From Bacteroidales bacterium (GTDB lineage Bacteria > Bacteroidota > Bacteroidia > Bacteroidales > JAFGXI01): a DNA stretch of 64,000 bases. A program made the position numbers and the translations under genes. This document shows, piece after piece, positions 53,922 through 63,910 of the stretch (the first letter of the stretch is position 1; each line of letters begins with the position of its first letter). The notes beneath the pieces are model-generated. The model was not told where the DNA came from. It worked only from the letters and a program-made list of their open reading frames with translations, and did not search any database. The stretch covers positions 136,611 through 200,610 of the forward strand of contig JAFGXI010000010.1 of NCBI GenBank assembly GCA_016936665.1. Direction: 5' to 3'.

Positions 53922-55033
53922 TGATCAACGAGAAGTTCTTCATATTGACAATCGTAATTGCTAGCGCTTATTCGTTAATGCAACTATTGGCTTGGTTTGG
54001 ATTTAGAAAAATTCCTGCGCAAAAAAAACAAAACACCGATCAATTTAATCAATTCAGTATTATTGTAGCATTTCGAAACGAAGCGATTCATCTTTCAAAC
54101 TTTATACGGCAACTGACTCAAATACAATATCCGGATTCGAAATATGAAATCATCTTGATTGATGATGATTCTGAGGACAAATCCTTAACAATTGCTCAAT
54201 CGTTCGAAACTGAGAAAATAATCGTGGCCCAAAGTGATGGCCATGGCAAAAAAGCGGCTATACAAAAAGGAATTCAACTTTCGAGGTTCCCTTATATTGT
54301 GCAAACCGATGTCGATTGTGAACTGCCAAAAAATTGGCTAATTAGCTTTAACGAAAGTTTCGAATCCGAATCTACTAAAATGATTATTGCTCCACTACTA
54401 ATCGAAGGTCATCAATCCAAACTTGAAGTTTTACAACAAATAGAATCACTTGGGATTTGGTTATACACCGCAGGTTTTGCTCGATTGGGCATACCAATAA
54501 TGGCCAACGCAGGAAACATGGCGTATTCAAAAGATGTATGGAAAGAAGTTAGCTTAAGAGCGGATTTGTCGGCCAGTGGTGACGATTTGTTTTTAATGCA
54601 TGGCATCAGAAAGAAATACGGAAATTCATCGATCAAAGTCATTCGCACAAAAGAGGCTTTGGTTCGCACCCATGCAGAGGATAAACTCAAATTGCTCTGG
54701 CAACAACGGCTTCGCTGGGCTCAAAAAAGCAAACATTTTACAAATTTTAGTTCAGTCCTTATAGGTTCTATTACCATAATTGCACATTTAAATTTGTTAG
54801 TTCTATTTTTTGCTTCATTTATTATTTCAGAATTATGGTTTTATTTTATTGTTGTTTTAACCATGAAAGCTATTGGAGATCTTTTAATAACAAGTACAAT
54901 TACTTCTTTTTATGGTAAGAAGAACAATTATATTGCAGGTGTATTCTATTCTATTATTTCAATTTTATATGTTCCTTTGGTCGGCATCTGCTCTCAAATC
55001 TGTACTTTTGAATGGAAAAACAGAAAATACTAA
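53918..55033 (+). CDS. Membrane glycosyltransferase family 2
   Basis: This 371-aa protein has a short N-terminal membrane helix (about 5-22), a GT-A catalytic domain with FSIIVAFRNEA, ILIDDDSED, QTDVDCELP (DxD-like) and QQRLRWAQKS (Q-x-x-R-W), and a C-terminal cluster of three membrane helices (about 284-365). This is the processive or polyprenyl-type GT2 layout. Acceptor and sugar are unknown. It is joined to the phosphoesterase gene by a 4-bp overlap and to the next gene by zero spacing. Confidence 0.9.
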   Translation: MMINEKFFILTIVIASAYSLMQLLAWFGFRKIPAQKKQNTDQFNQFSIIVAFRNEAIHLSNFIRQLTQIQYPDSKYEIILIDDDSEDKSLTIAQSFETEKIIVAQSDGHGKKAAIQKGIQLSRFPYIVQTDVDCELPKNWLISFNESFESESTKMIIAPLLIEGHQSKLEVLQQIESLGIWLYTAGFARLGIPIMANAGNMAYSKDVWKEVSLRADLSASGDDLFLMHGIRKKYGNSSIKVIRTKEALVRTHAEDKLKLLWQQRLRWAQKSKHFTNFSSVLIGSITIIAHLNLLVLFFASFIISELWFYFIVVLTMKAIGDLLITSTITSFYGKKNNYIAGVFYSIISILYVPLVGICSQICTFEWKNRKY

Positions 55034-56140
55034 ATGCAAGACAAAAACCTTTCATTATCGAGATTGGCATGGCAAAGATTTAAACGCAATACCATATCTA
55101 TGGTAAGCTTGTACATGATCGTTGTATTAGTGTTAACTTCTGTTTTTGGTTATTTATTCATCAACGACAATTCCCCCAATTGTAATCGACAAATATTAGA
55201 AATTTCGATGTTGCCACCGGGCTCAGAAGTTGAATTCATTAAAATTTCTGATGAGCAACAACAAACTTCAAAGCTTAGCGATTTCTTGGTCGGGTTTTCT
55301 AAAGATTATCAACTGGTTCCTATTCAATCTTTTCAAATTAACGAAAGTACGATTAGCTATATTCCATTCTCCAAAAACGAAGAAGATGAGAAGATTACAA
55401 AAACAATCGAAAAAAACAATCTATACATCGACAAAAATGGTCATTTTACAACTCGGTTGCATTTCTGGTTAGGAACCGACAAATTTGGCAGAGACATTTT
55501 AAGTCGACTCATTATTGGTTCTCGAATTTCGTTAAGTGTAGGTTTTATCTCTGTTCTTATCTCTTTGTTAATTGGAATGTCGCTAGGTGCTATATCGGGT
55601 TATTTTGGTGGTAAAACCGATGCAATAATTATGTGGCTTATTAATGTTACATGGTCTATACCTACCCTTTTGTTGGTGATTGCTATTACTCTGGCTATCG
55701 GTAAAGGTTTTGTTCAAATTTTCGTTGCAGTTGGTTTAACTATGTGGGTTGAAGTAGCGCGTGTTGTTCGAGGACAAGTTTTGAGCATCAGACAAAAGGA
55801 ATATATTGAAGCAGGATTAGTTTTGGGCTATTCACCGACAAGGATCATTTTCAAACACATCATTCCGAATGTTACCAGCCCGGTAATTGTAATTTCTGCG
55901 GCTAATTTTGCATCAGCCATTTTAATGGAAGCCGGTCTTAGTTTTTTAGGTATCGGTGTGCAGCCTCCTACTCCTTCTTGGGGAACCATGATTAAAGAAA
56001 ACTACGGATATATTGTGTTCGACGATGCTGCTTATATGGCTATTATTCCCGGATTGGCCATTATGTTATTAGTATTAGCTTTTATTTTGGTTGGCAATGG
56101 ACTTAGAGATGCTTTCGATACAAAAGCCGGTTCATATTAA
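55034..56140 (+). CDS. OppC/DppC-like ABC transporter permease with an N-terminal insert
   Basis: This 368-aa protein has an N-terminal membrane helix (about 24-42), an extracytoplasmic segment of about 90 residues (45-135) before HFWLGTDKFGRDILSR, and the typical OppC core with five helices, the EAA loop (EYIEAGLVLGYSPTRIIFKH) and GPQPP-like GVQPPTPSWG. The start ATG follows directly after the stop of the glycosyltransferase gene. No OppA, OppB, OppD or OppF partner lies next to it, so it must work with subunits encoded elsewhere. Confidence 0.88.
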   Translation: MQDKNLSLSRLAWQRFKRNTISMVSLYMIVVLVLTSVFGYLFINDNSPNCNRQILEISMLPPGSEVEFIKISDEQQQTSKLSDFLVGFSKDYQLVPIQSFQINESTISYIPFSKNEEDEKITKTIEKNNLYIDKNGHFTTRLHFWLGTDKFGRDILSRLIIGSRISLSVGFISVLISLLIGMSLGAISGYFGGKTDAIIMWLINVTWSIPTLLLVIAITLAIGKGFVQIFVAVGLTMWVEVARVVRGQVLSIRQKEYIEAGLVLGYSPTRIIFKHIIPNVTSPVIVISAANFASAILMEAGLSFLGIGVQPPTPSWGTMIKENYGYIVFDDAAYMAIIPGLAIMLLVLAFILVGNGLRDAFDTKAGSY

Positions 56141-56319
56141 AAAATTGTCTTAAAAAAACTGACGATTTGACACCACTATGCAGCTTAAAAACAAACTGTA
56201 AATCTGATAAATAAGCCTCGATATTAATTTAACATGACAATTTTAACGTTTCTTGGTAAATGGTATAAGCTTTGTAAATCTCACGCTTCAAATTTTAAAA
56301 ATTATAAAAAACTAGAAAT

Positions 56320-58368
56320 ATGACAACAGGAAAAATTAATGTGACAACCGAGAATATCTTTCCGGTAATTAAACAATTTTTGTATTCTGATCAGGAAATA
56401 TTTTTAAGAGAGTTAATTTCGAACGCAGTAGATGCTACTCAAAAACTAAAAACGCTATCGTCGGTTGGTGAGTTCGAAGGCGAAATTGGCGACACTACTA
56501 TTGAAGTTAAAATTGACAAAGACAAAAAAACCTTAACCATTTCCGACAAAGGGATTGGAATGAATAAATCGGAAATAGATAGATACATTAATCAAATTGC
56601 ATTTTCGAGTGCCGAAAATTTTGTTAAAAAATATAAAGACAAAGCTAGTGTAATAGGCCATTTTGGCTTAGGGTTTTATTCTGCTTTTATGGTCGCCGAA
56701 AAAGTTGAAATTGTTTCGCAATCGTACAAAAAAGCAAAAACTGTTCATTGGGAGTGCGACGGAAGTCCGGAATACCAACTCGACGAAACAGACAAAAAAG
56801 ATCGAGGCACCGACATCATTTTACATATTTCTGACGATGCAAATGAGTATCTCGAAGAATACCGAATAAAAGAATTACTAAACAAATACTGTCGTTTTTT
56901 ACCTATCCCGATAGCCTTTGGAAAGAAAACAGAATGGAAAGATGGCAAAGAAGTAGAACTTGATGAATTCAACATTATAAACGATACCAATCCGGCATGG
57001 ACAAGAAAACCCGCCGATTTAAAAGATGAGGATTATGAAAAGTTCTATCACGCTTTATATCCTATGTCGGAGGAGCCCTTATTCCACATTCATTTGAATG
57101 TCGATTATCCATTCAACTTAACCGGAATTTTATATTTCCCGAAGATTAAAAACAATATTGAAATTCAGAAAAATAAGATTCAGCTCTACTCTAACCAAGT
57201 GTTTGTAACGGATTCTGTTGAAGGCATTGTTCCCGAATTTCTAACCTTATTGCATGGCGTTCTAGACTCGCCCGATATTCCTCTAAATGTATCGAGAAGC
57301 TATTTGCAAGCCGATGGCAATGTGAAGAAGATTGCAAGCCACATCACCAAAAAAGTGGCTGACCGATTGAATGATATCTTCAAAAACGAAAGATCGCAGT
57401 TCGAAGAAAAATGGAACGACCTAAGTATTTTTGTTACATACGGAATGCTAACTGATGAAAAATTCTACGAACGTGCCGAGAAATTTGCTCTATTTAAAAA
57501 TGTCGATGGTAAACACTTCACTTACGAAGAATACAAAACATTAATCTCTGAAAATCAAACCGATAAAGACGGACAGCTGGTATATTTGTACTCTAGCAAC
57601 GCTATCGATCAACATAGCTTTATAGAAGCCGCAAAAGCCAAAGGATATGATATTTTACTGTTTGATGGCCAGCTAGATACTCACTTAGTTAATCAGTTAG
57701 AACAAAAATTTGATAAAGTTAAATTTGTAAGGGTCGATGCAGATGTGGCTGACAAATTAATCGCAAAAGATGATAGTTACTCATCGAGTTTTAATTTGGA
57801 ACAAGAAGCTTTAATTACACCTGTTTTTAAAGCACATACGCCTAAAAAAGGCGATTTTCAAGTATCGTTCGAAGGTTTATCGAAAGACGAAATGCCCGTT
57901 ATTATTACACAAAATGAGTTTATGCGAAGAATGAAAGACATGTCGGCTATGGGTGGCGGAGGCATGAACTTTTACGGTGAATTGCCCGATTCTTACAATT
58001 TGGTAGTTAACACCAACAACGCGCTTATTAAATCAATCTTAGAAGATACCGAAAACAATACCAAATCTGAATTGAAGCCTATCGAGGACGAACTGAATTC
58101 TTTAAAATCGGATATTGAAAATCTCGAAAAATTAAAAGAAGGTAAAAAGGATGAGGAAGTCCCTCAAGAAGAAAAAGAAAAGTTAAACGATTTACAAAAG
58201 CAACAATCTGATCTTGAAAGTAAAAAAGATGAATTGTTGAAATCGTTCGGTGCGAATCAAAAAATTGCTAAACAAGTGATCGATTTAGCATTATTAGCAA
58301 ACAATATGCTCAAAGGTGAAGATTTAACAAAATTCGTAAAACGATCGGTTGAACTAATCGAAAAATAA
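56320..58368 (+). CDS. htpG: Molecular chaperone HtpG (Hsp90)
   Basis: This 682-aa protein has the Hsp90 GHKL ATPase domain (FLRELISNAVDATQKL, DKGIGM, IGHFGLGFYSAFMVA), a middle domain (LYSNQVFVTDSVEGIVPEFL ... LPLNVSRSYLQ-like PLNVSRSYLQAD) and a C-terminal dimerisation part with a coiled, charged stretch at about 580-640. The C-terminus has extra Lys/Glu repeats compared with E. coli HtpG. It assists protein folding under stress. It is followed by a strong terminator. Confidence 0.96.
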   Translation: MTTGKINVTTENIFPVIKQFLYSDQEIFLRELISNAVDATQKLKTLSSVGEFEGEIGDTTIEVKIDKDKKTLTISDKGIGMNKSEIDRYINQIAFSSAENFVKKYKDKASVIGHFGLGFYSAFMVAEKVEIVSQSYKKAKTVHWECDGSPEYQLDETDKKDRGTDIILHISDDANEYLEEYRIKELLNKYCRFLPIPIAFGKKTEWKDGKEVELDEFNIINDTNPAWTRKPADLKDEDYEKFYHALYPMSEEPLFHIHLNVDYPFNLTGILYFPKIKNNIEIQKNKIQLYSNQVFVTDSVEGIVPEFLTLLHGVLDSPDIPLNVSRSYLQADGNVKKIASHITKKVADRLNDIFKNERSQFEEKWNDLSIFVTYGMLTDEKFYERAEKFALFKNVDGKHFTYEEYKTLISENQTDKDGQLVYLYSSNAIDQHSFIEAAKAKGYDILLFDGQLDTHLVNQLEQKFDKVKFVRVDADVADKLIAKDDSYSSSFNLEQEALITPVFKAHTPKKGDFQVSFEGLSKDEMPVIITQNEFMRRMKDMSAMGGGGMNFYGELPDSYNLVVNTNNALIKSILEDTENNTKSELKPIEDELNSLKSDIENLEKLKEGKKDEEVPQEEKEKLNDLQKQQSDLESKKDELLKSFGANQKIAKQVIDLALLANNMLKGEDLTKFVKRSVELIEK

Positions 58369-58401
58369 AGATGTCTTGAGCATTTTATAGATATTAAACT
58401 T

Positions 58402-58431
58402 AAAAAAGCAGAGCTGTTGCTCTGCTTTTTT
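58402..58431. terminator. Intrinsic terminator between htpG and the convergent gene
   Basis: AAAAAGCAGAGC-TGTT-GCTCTGCTTTTT forms a 12-bp stem with a tetraloop and A/T flanks, 34 bp past the htpG stop. It can act in both directions. Confidence 0.88.
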
Positions 58432-58472
58432 GTTACTAACTAATTAAACTAAATCTATATATTTATTTTGGG

Positions 58473-59363
58473 TTACTTTTTAGTCAAACCTTCTAAGATT
58501 TCTTCAACATCGCCCGGAGTACTCATTATTTTCGTAAAAGTACCCATGGTGAGTTCCGGCCAATACATTGCAAATCGGAATTTACCGGCCAACATATAAG
58601 TTTCTTTACCAATTACTACAATTTCGTAAGGCATTGCTACAAAATTTTGTTCTCCGATAATAGGCATAAAATGAGGCTCTCCAGTTGTTTTATTTAACAA
58701 GCCAACACCATAAACAGCAATTTCTAAAGATGTGTAACTTTGTTTGTAAACCTTAACCGTTCCGCCTTTTTTAGCTGCTAAATTTTTGTCGATGGTTGCA
58801 ATTGCTTCATTAAAACTATCGAAAGACTCCAACTCGTCCATGTCTTCAAAATAAGGCATCATTGCCATATAATGATAGTGCTTTAATTCTGATATTTCGA
58901 CAGCACCTCCAAATGCAACATACTGATTACCGATTTTGCTCATAATCGATTTGATATCGTTTTCGATGCTGTTTAGTTCGGTTTTATAGGTATCGTAACT
59001 TTTGCGCAAATAGCCTAAAAAGATATATTGAGGATTTAATGCAATAATTTCAACTTTAGCCCCAACTTGATGAAGGCCAATTCTCAGATTTGATGCAAGC
59101 ACACCTTTTTCTTTAACTTTTAGACAAACCCGTTGTATGTCTTTAGATGTATAAGTAAGTATGTAATAATCCGATTTGCCAGAAAGATTATATCCACCTG
59201 TAACTGAATAGCCACTAGCTTTTAAAGCGTCCTCAACAGTTGCTTTTACTTGGGAAATAGTTCCATCAACTTTCCCACAATTAAAGTAAGGAGAAACTTT
59301 TTGAGCAGATAAGCTTAGTGTTATTCCCAATAACATCAAAGCAAATAATTTAAATTTTAACAT
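58473..59363 (-). CDS. Exported protein of unknown function with a DUF302-like N-terminal domain
   Basis: From the ATG at 59363 (296 aa; an in-frame ATG at 59384 would add seven residues) the protein has a signal peptide (MLKFKLFALMLLGITLSLSA), then a domain at about 25-125 whose strand order (ALKASGYSVTGGYNL ... LRIGLHQVGAKVEIIALNP) recalls the DUF302 fold, then an unassigned region (about 130-296). I cannot name a family. No catalytic motif is seen. It is convergent with htpG. Confidence 0.7.
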   Translation of the reverse strand: MLKFKLFALMLLGITLSLSAQKVSPYFNCGKVDGTISQVKATVEDALKASGYSVTGGYNLSGKSDYYILTYTSKDIQRVCLKVKEKGVLASNLRIGLHQVGAKVEIIALNPQYIFLGYLRKSYDTYKTELNSIENDIKSIMSKIGNQYVAFGGAVEISELKHYHYMAMMPYFEDMDELESFDSFNEAIATIDKNLAAKKGGTVKVYKQSYTSLEIAVYGVGLLNKTTGEPHFMPIIGEQNFVAMPYEIVVIGKETYMLAGKFRFAMYWPELTMGTFTKIMSTPGDVEEILEGLTKK

Positions 59364-59482
59364 AGACGTAATTTTTGTAATCATTCATATAAAAACAAGT
59401 CTAAATTATTAGATATGTAAATGGCTAAGAATGACTTTTATCATCTATGTTGAAAAGCAGAAAAATCTAAAGAATATAAAAT

Positions 59483-62400
59483 TTACTTCTTTGTTAACTT
59501 TTGTATTGTTTTTAAAAGTTCATTTTTATTAATGGGTTTCGAGATGAATTCATCGCAACCGATAGCCAGAGCCTCGTTACGTTCTGTAGTGAAAGCATAG
59601 GCTGTTTGAACAATAATTGGTAAATTGGGATGCTTATCTTTAATTAGCTTTGTAGCCTCAAGGCCATCCATCTCAGGCATATTTACATCCATTAGTACAA
59701 CATCGACCGATTTTACATTGCAAAAAGCTACCGCATCTCTGCCATTAGTAACTCTGTAAACGTCGGCTCCAAATTTTAATAAAATCGTTTCTAAAAACAA
59801 GAAACTGGTATCGTCGTCTTCGGCTACTAATACTTTCAGAGTGTTCTTTAGGGAGATTTTCTTAGTTTTATTGACAACGTCTTTTCTTTTTGCTTTAACG
59901 TAAGGAATTGTAAAATAAAAAGTGGAACCAACACCTAGTTGAGACTCAACCCAAATTTTACCTTTCAAAAGTTTAACCAAACTATGCGTAATAGCAAGCC
60001 CTAAACCTGCTCCTTCAAAAGCTTTTTGACTTGAGTTATCGACTTGATAGAATCTTTCAAAAATCTTGTCTAGCTGTTCTTTAGACATACCTATACCGGT
60101 ATCTTTTACTGAAAATAAAATTTCTGACTCCAATAATTCGTAAGCACAAGTAACTTCGCCTTTTTGAGTAAATTTAACGGCGTTATTCATTAAATTTAAA
60201 AGAATTTGATTTAGTTTACCTTGATCGACCACAACTAAACAATCTGTTTCGCAATAGTCCGATTTAAGGTTGATTTCTATTTTTTTATTTTCGGCTTTAA
60301 TTGCAATAATTTCGCCAACCTGATTTATAATGTCGTAAATGTTTACAATATCTTCTTTAATTTTAACATCGCCGGACTCAATCTTTGAAATATCTAAAAT
60401 ATTATTAATTAACTCCAACAGTCTATTACCACTATTTTTAATAATATTTGAGTATTGGGCTATTTGATCGGCTGGAAGAAGCGGTTCAGATAAAAGCTGT
60501 GCAAAGCCCAATATTCCATTTAGAGGCGTTCTAATTTCGTGCGACATATTTTGTAAAAATGCCGTTTTTAAGCGATCACTCTCTTCTGCTTTTTCTTTCG
60601 ATTTTATTAGCTCTTCTTGCATTTTCTTCACTTCTGTGATATCTATTTTATCGGCTACGTAATGAGTAATAACACCCGTTTCGTCAATTATCGGTGAGAT
60701 GATAGCTTGTTCCCAATAGAATGTTCCATCTTTTCGTTTATTGTAAAACTCTCCACTCCAAACTTTACCAGAAGTTAATGTTTCCCACAAATTTTTATAG
60801 AACGATCTTGATTGCTTTTCCGATTTTAAAATTCTAGGATTCTTACCAATAGCTTCAGAATATTTGTAACCTGTAGTTTGTTCAAACATTGGATTAACGT
60901 ATTGGATATTACCATCTGTATCTGTAATTACTATTGTATTTGAATTTTGCTTCAAAGCTTGACTTAAAAGCAAGTTTTGATTTTGCGCTAGTTTTTTTTC
61001 GCTTATATCTCGCCCTACAACCAATAAACCTTCACGTTTACCTTCTGCGTCGAAAGAAGGCACTTTTATGACATCGAAGATTTTTTCCGAGCCATCGGGT
61101 AAAGGGATTGTTTCTTCAACTCTTGTTATCTTTTTATTTTTCCACGTTATCTCGTCAGACGCTTCGCAGCCTATAAATGCATCATGATAAAAAGGCGAAA
61201 ATAAAGCAAGTTCAGAATCTTTCTTCCACTTATAATCGACCCCTTCAATATTAAATAATTTTAGATTGTATTCATTGGTTTCCAGCCATTTCCCATCACC
61301 ATCTTTAAAACAAATTGAATCTGGCATAGCATTGAGCAACGATCTTAAACGCTGCTCATTTTCCGAAGATTCTCTTAGGGCCATTTTTTCTTTGGAAACG
61401 TCTCTAATCAAACTTAAAACTTCATTACCAATTAACACAAGTCTCGCTTCGTAAAATTCTTCTTTTCCGTTATTGAGCATTTTATATTCGAAGACTTGAA
61501 TTTTCCCGGTTTTTAACAATTCCGATATTGCCCTTTTGGTTTTTTCAACCAACTCTCCTTCAAAAATATCTTCAACATTTTTACCTAAAAACTCAGAGGG
61601 TTCTACAAAGGTTCCGTAATAAGACGAAGGAATGAAATCGATATAATTAGCATCATGATCCAATATAAAAATCATGTCCGGAATAGCTTCAATGAGAGCT
61701 TTGTGCTTTTGCTCTATTAGAGCAATTTTATCCTCCATTTGGAGGCGTTTCGTAATGTCTCGAATTGTCCCTTGTGCTAATTTTTTACCATTTAACTCAA
61801 TTAATTGGCCATTTATCTCCACATCGACATAATGCCCATCGGTATGTCGAATACGTGTAATAAAACTGTTTATTTTTTCACCTTTAAGTATTTTTTTTAA
61901 TTGCTTAAAATATTTCGGAATAGCTCTAACGCTAACATGTTCGTAAAAATACTTTCCTATTTCCTCAACAGGATCGTATCCTAATATTTCCTTTAAACTA
62001 TCGCTAAAGAAAAGTTGTTTACCTGTTAGATCGACGATAAAAACTACATCTAAAGACGCTTGTGTAATTTTATTATATCTATCGGCTTGTGCTTTTTGCT
62101 CGTCCAATGCTTTTTTTGCTTCTAACCTTAACAAACCTTTCTCAGCAATGGTTTCAATCATTAAAGCTAAAAACTCATTTGTTTTTTTAAATTGATGTAT
62201 TTCAACAATAGGTATTTCTTCGATAGATTTAATATATTGGTCAACATCATAACCATATAAATTAGCTTGTTCTATAAATCGTTGTTTATCGTAAGGCTCT
62301 GTAAATATCTGTCCTACATATAAGTTTGCAACATGAGTATTCTGTATTCTAATTGGAATTCCAGCATGCACTAAACCGTTCTTGCATTGATTAAATTGTA

Positions 62401-62683
62401 TAGATTGTTCATTTATTATTTTTTCGTTTAATAATTTGTTGCTTTCTATACAATGCTTTTCAGAAGCCTCATTTGTTCTATGAAATTTAACACAAGCATT
62501 TCGCCAACCTTGACTATAAGCAAGTTTCTGATCATCGATTGTAACTATTCCATAGGAATAATTGTATAGCTGGCTATACGAATCGAATAATTGTTTAATT
62601 TCTTCAATAGCTAACACATCGGTTAACTTGTATTTTTGTGGTTCGTTTGGTTTGTTAGCTTTTGAAGTGTCGCCGTTAATCAT
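59483..62683 (-). CDS. PocR-PAS hybrid histidine kinase
   Basis: This 1066-aa soluble protein has an N-terminal PocR sensory domain (about 20-185, with Cys64, Cys78 and Cys100), four PAS/PAC modules (about 205-315, 325-430, 440-560 and 565-690), a HisKA domain with His715 in NMSHEIRTPLNG, a HATPase domain (about 815-930, DTGIGMS, GAGLGLAI) and a C-terminal receiver with Asp999 in LMDVNMPEMDG. PocR domains bind small hydrocarbon-derived or other ligands; the ligand here is unknown. It has no transmembrane segments. It is divergent from porQ, but no output gene is next to it. Confidence 0.92.
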   Translation of the reverse strand: MINGDTSKANKPNEPQKYKLTDVLAIEEIKQLFDSYSQLYNYSYGIVTIDDQKLAYSQGWRNACVKFHRTNEASEKHCIESNKLLNEKIINEQSIQFNQCKNGLVHAGIPIRIQNTHVANLYVGQIFTEPYDKQRFIEQANLYGYDVDQYIKSIEEIPIVEIHQFKKTNEFLALMIETIAEKGLLRLEAKKALDEQKAQADRYNKITQASLDVVFIVDLTGKQLFFSDSLKEILGYDPVEEIGKYFYEHVSVRAIPKYFKQLKKILKGEKINSFITRIRHTDGHYVDVEINGQLIELNGKKLAQGTIRDITKRLQMEDKIALIEQKHKALIEAIPDMIFILDHDANYIDFIPSSYYGTFVEPSEFLGKNVEDIFEGELVEKTKRAISELLKTGKIQVFEYKMLNNGKEEFYEARLVLIGNEVLSLIRDVSKEKMALRESSENEQRLRSLLNAMPDSICFKDGDGKWLETNEYNLKLFNIEGVDYKWKKDSELALFSPFYHDAFIGCEASDEITWKNKKITRVEETIPLPDGSEKIFDVIKVPSFDAEGKREGLLVVGRDISEKKLAQNQNLLLSQALKQNSNTIVITDTDGNIQYVNPMFEQTTGYKYSEAIGKNPRILKSEKQSRSFYKNLWETLTSGKVWSGEFYNKRKDGTFYWEQAIISPIIDETGVITHYVADKIDITEVKKMQEELIKSKEKAEESDRLKTAFLQNMSHEIRTPLNGILGFAQLLSEPLLPADQIAQYSNIIKNSGNRLLELINNILDISKIESGDVKIKEDIVNIYDIINQVGEIIAIKAENKKIEINLKSDYCETDCLVVVDQGKLNQILLNLMNNAVKFTQKGEVTCAYELLESEILFSVKDTGIGMSKEQLDKIFERFYQVDNSSQKAFEGAGLGLAITHSLVKLLKGKIWVESQLGVGSTFYFTIPYVKAKRKDVVNKTKKISLKNTLKVLVAEDDDTSFLFLETILLKFGADVYRVTNGRDAVAFCNVKSVDVVLMDVNMPEMDGLEATKLIKDKHPNLPIIVQTAYAFTTERNEALAIGCDEFISKPINKNELLKTIQKLTKK

Positions 62684-62743
62684 AGTTTCTAAGGTTTATC
62701 GCAGTGTAGCGAAATAGGGTTCTTTATAATTTTCAAAACACAA

Positions 62744-62751
62744 CAAATGTA
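62744..62751 (-). promoter_or_regulatory. Candidate -7 element for the hybrid kinase
   Basis: TACATTTG on the minus strand matches TAnnTTTG exactly, 60 bp before the kinase ATG. There is no good -33 element. Confidence 0.4.
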
Positions 62752-62777
62752 GCAGTGATTTATTACGATTAATATAA

Positions 62778-62785
62778 TATTTTTG
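62778..62785 (+). promoter_or_regulatory. Candidate -7 element for porQ
   Basis: TATTTTTG matches TAnnTTTG exactly. The implied start of transcription (about 62792) lies downstream of the ATG at 62783, which supports the later porQ start at 62807. No -33 match is seen. Confidence 0.42.
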
Positions 62786-62806
62786 TTTGAATTACGTTTT
62801 AGAAAA

Positions 62807-63862
62807 ATGGATAAAAAAAATCTCACCACAATATTTAGAACTTTACAGTCATTAATAATTTTATTAATTATTCCTTCCTTTTTGCAGGCGCAGACAGGAG
62901 GAGAAAGTACTTTTAGTTTTCTCGAATTAAAATACAGTGCAAAAACAGCATCATTAGCAGGAACAAATATATCTGCATTCGACCAAGATATCAATTCAAT
63001 TTTCGATAACCCTGCCATTTTAGACAGCAATTTAAATCGGCATTTTGCTTTAAACTATACCGATTATATATCTGATATTAATTATGGCATGATATCTTAT
63101 GCCCATCATCTGAAAAACATAGGCACATTTGCTATCTCTTTAAATTACATGAATTACGGGTCGTTTAAAGAAAGTGACGAAACAGGAATTATTACCGGAG
63201 ATTTTAATGCGTCGGATTATGTTTTAAGTGTCGTATATGCTAATAGCCTGACAGAGAACATCCAATATGGATTCAACTTAAAAACCATTTACTCGGAGTA
63301 TTACATTGTAAATTCTTTTGGTCTTTCTGTGGATGCCGGAATAATTTATCATAATAGCAATGGTTTTAATAGTGCAATAGTAATTAGAAATTTAGGATCC
63401 CAAATAAAGCCATACACCGAAGGCAATTACGAAGCACTTCCTTTTGATGTTCAGTTAGGTTTTTCTCAAAAACTTAAACATGCTCCTTTCCGATTTTTAG
63501 CTCAAATTCATCATCTAAATAATTGGTCGCTTCAATACGACAGTCCTCTTATAGAAGGTAACGAAATTGACAGTATGAAAACGATGAGAAAAATAGGAAA
63601 CGAACTCCTTCACCATATAAACATTGGCGCAGAAATAAATCCTTTAAATAACTTTTATTTAAGAGTTTCATACGACTTTCAGAAAATGCTCGATTTGGCA
63701 ATTGACGACAAAAAAGGGATGGTTGGCTTTAGCTTTGGAGTTGGGCTGAAACTTTATAAGTTTCATATCAGCTATGCAAGATCTATATATCATTTGGCCG
63801 GAAAAACGAATACATTTTCTATAACATCGAACTTAAGGGAGTTTTACAAAAAGTCTATTTAG
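62807..63862 (+). CDS. porQ: Type IX secretion system protein PorQ
   Basis: I choose the ATG at 62807 (MDKKNLTTIF, 351 aa); the signal peptide follows directly (core LIILLIIPSFL, cleavage near QAQT). The PorQ hallmark GGESTFSFLELKYSAKTASLAG comes right after it, then DQDINSIFDNPAIL and a beta-barrel body. PorQ is an outer-membrane component needed for cargo maturation at the cell surface. The same window encodes a large protein with a T9SS sorting domain. The gene is divergent from the hybrid kinase. Confidence 0.92.
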   Translation: MDKKNLTTIFRTLQSLIILLIIPSFLQAQTGGESTFSFLELKYSAKTASLAGTNISAFDQDINSIFDNPAILDSNLNRHFALNYTDYISDINYGMISYAHHLKNIGTFAISLNYMNYGSFKESDETGIITGDFNASDYVLSVVYANSLTENIQYGFNLKTIYSEYYIVNSFGLSVDAGIIYHNSNGFNSAIVIRNLGSQIKPYTEGNYEALPFDVQLGFSQKLKHAPFRFLAQIHHLNNWSLQYDSPLIEGNEIDSMKTMRKIGNELLHHINIGAEINPLNNFYLRVSYDFQKMLDLAIDDKKGMVGFSFGVGLKLYKFHISYARSIYHLAGKTNTFSITSNLREFYKKSI

Positions 63863-63910
63863 TTAGGAATTTTATAATTTAGTTATAAAATATACAAGAA
63901 ATAGCTCGAT

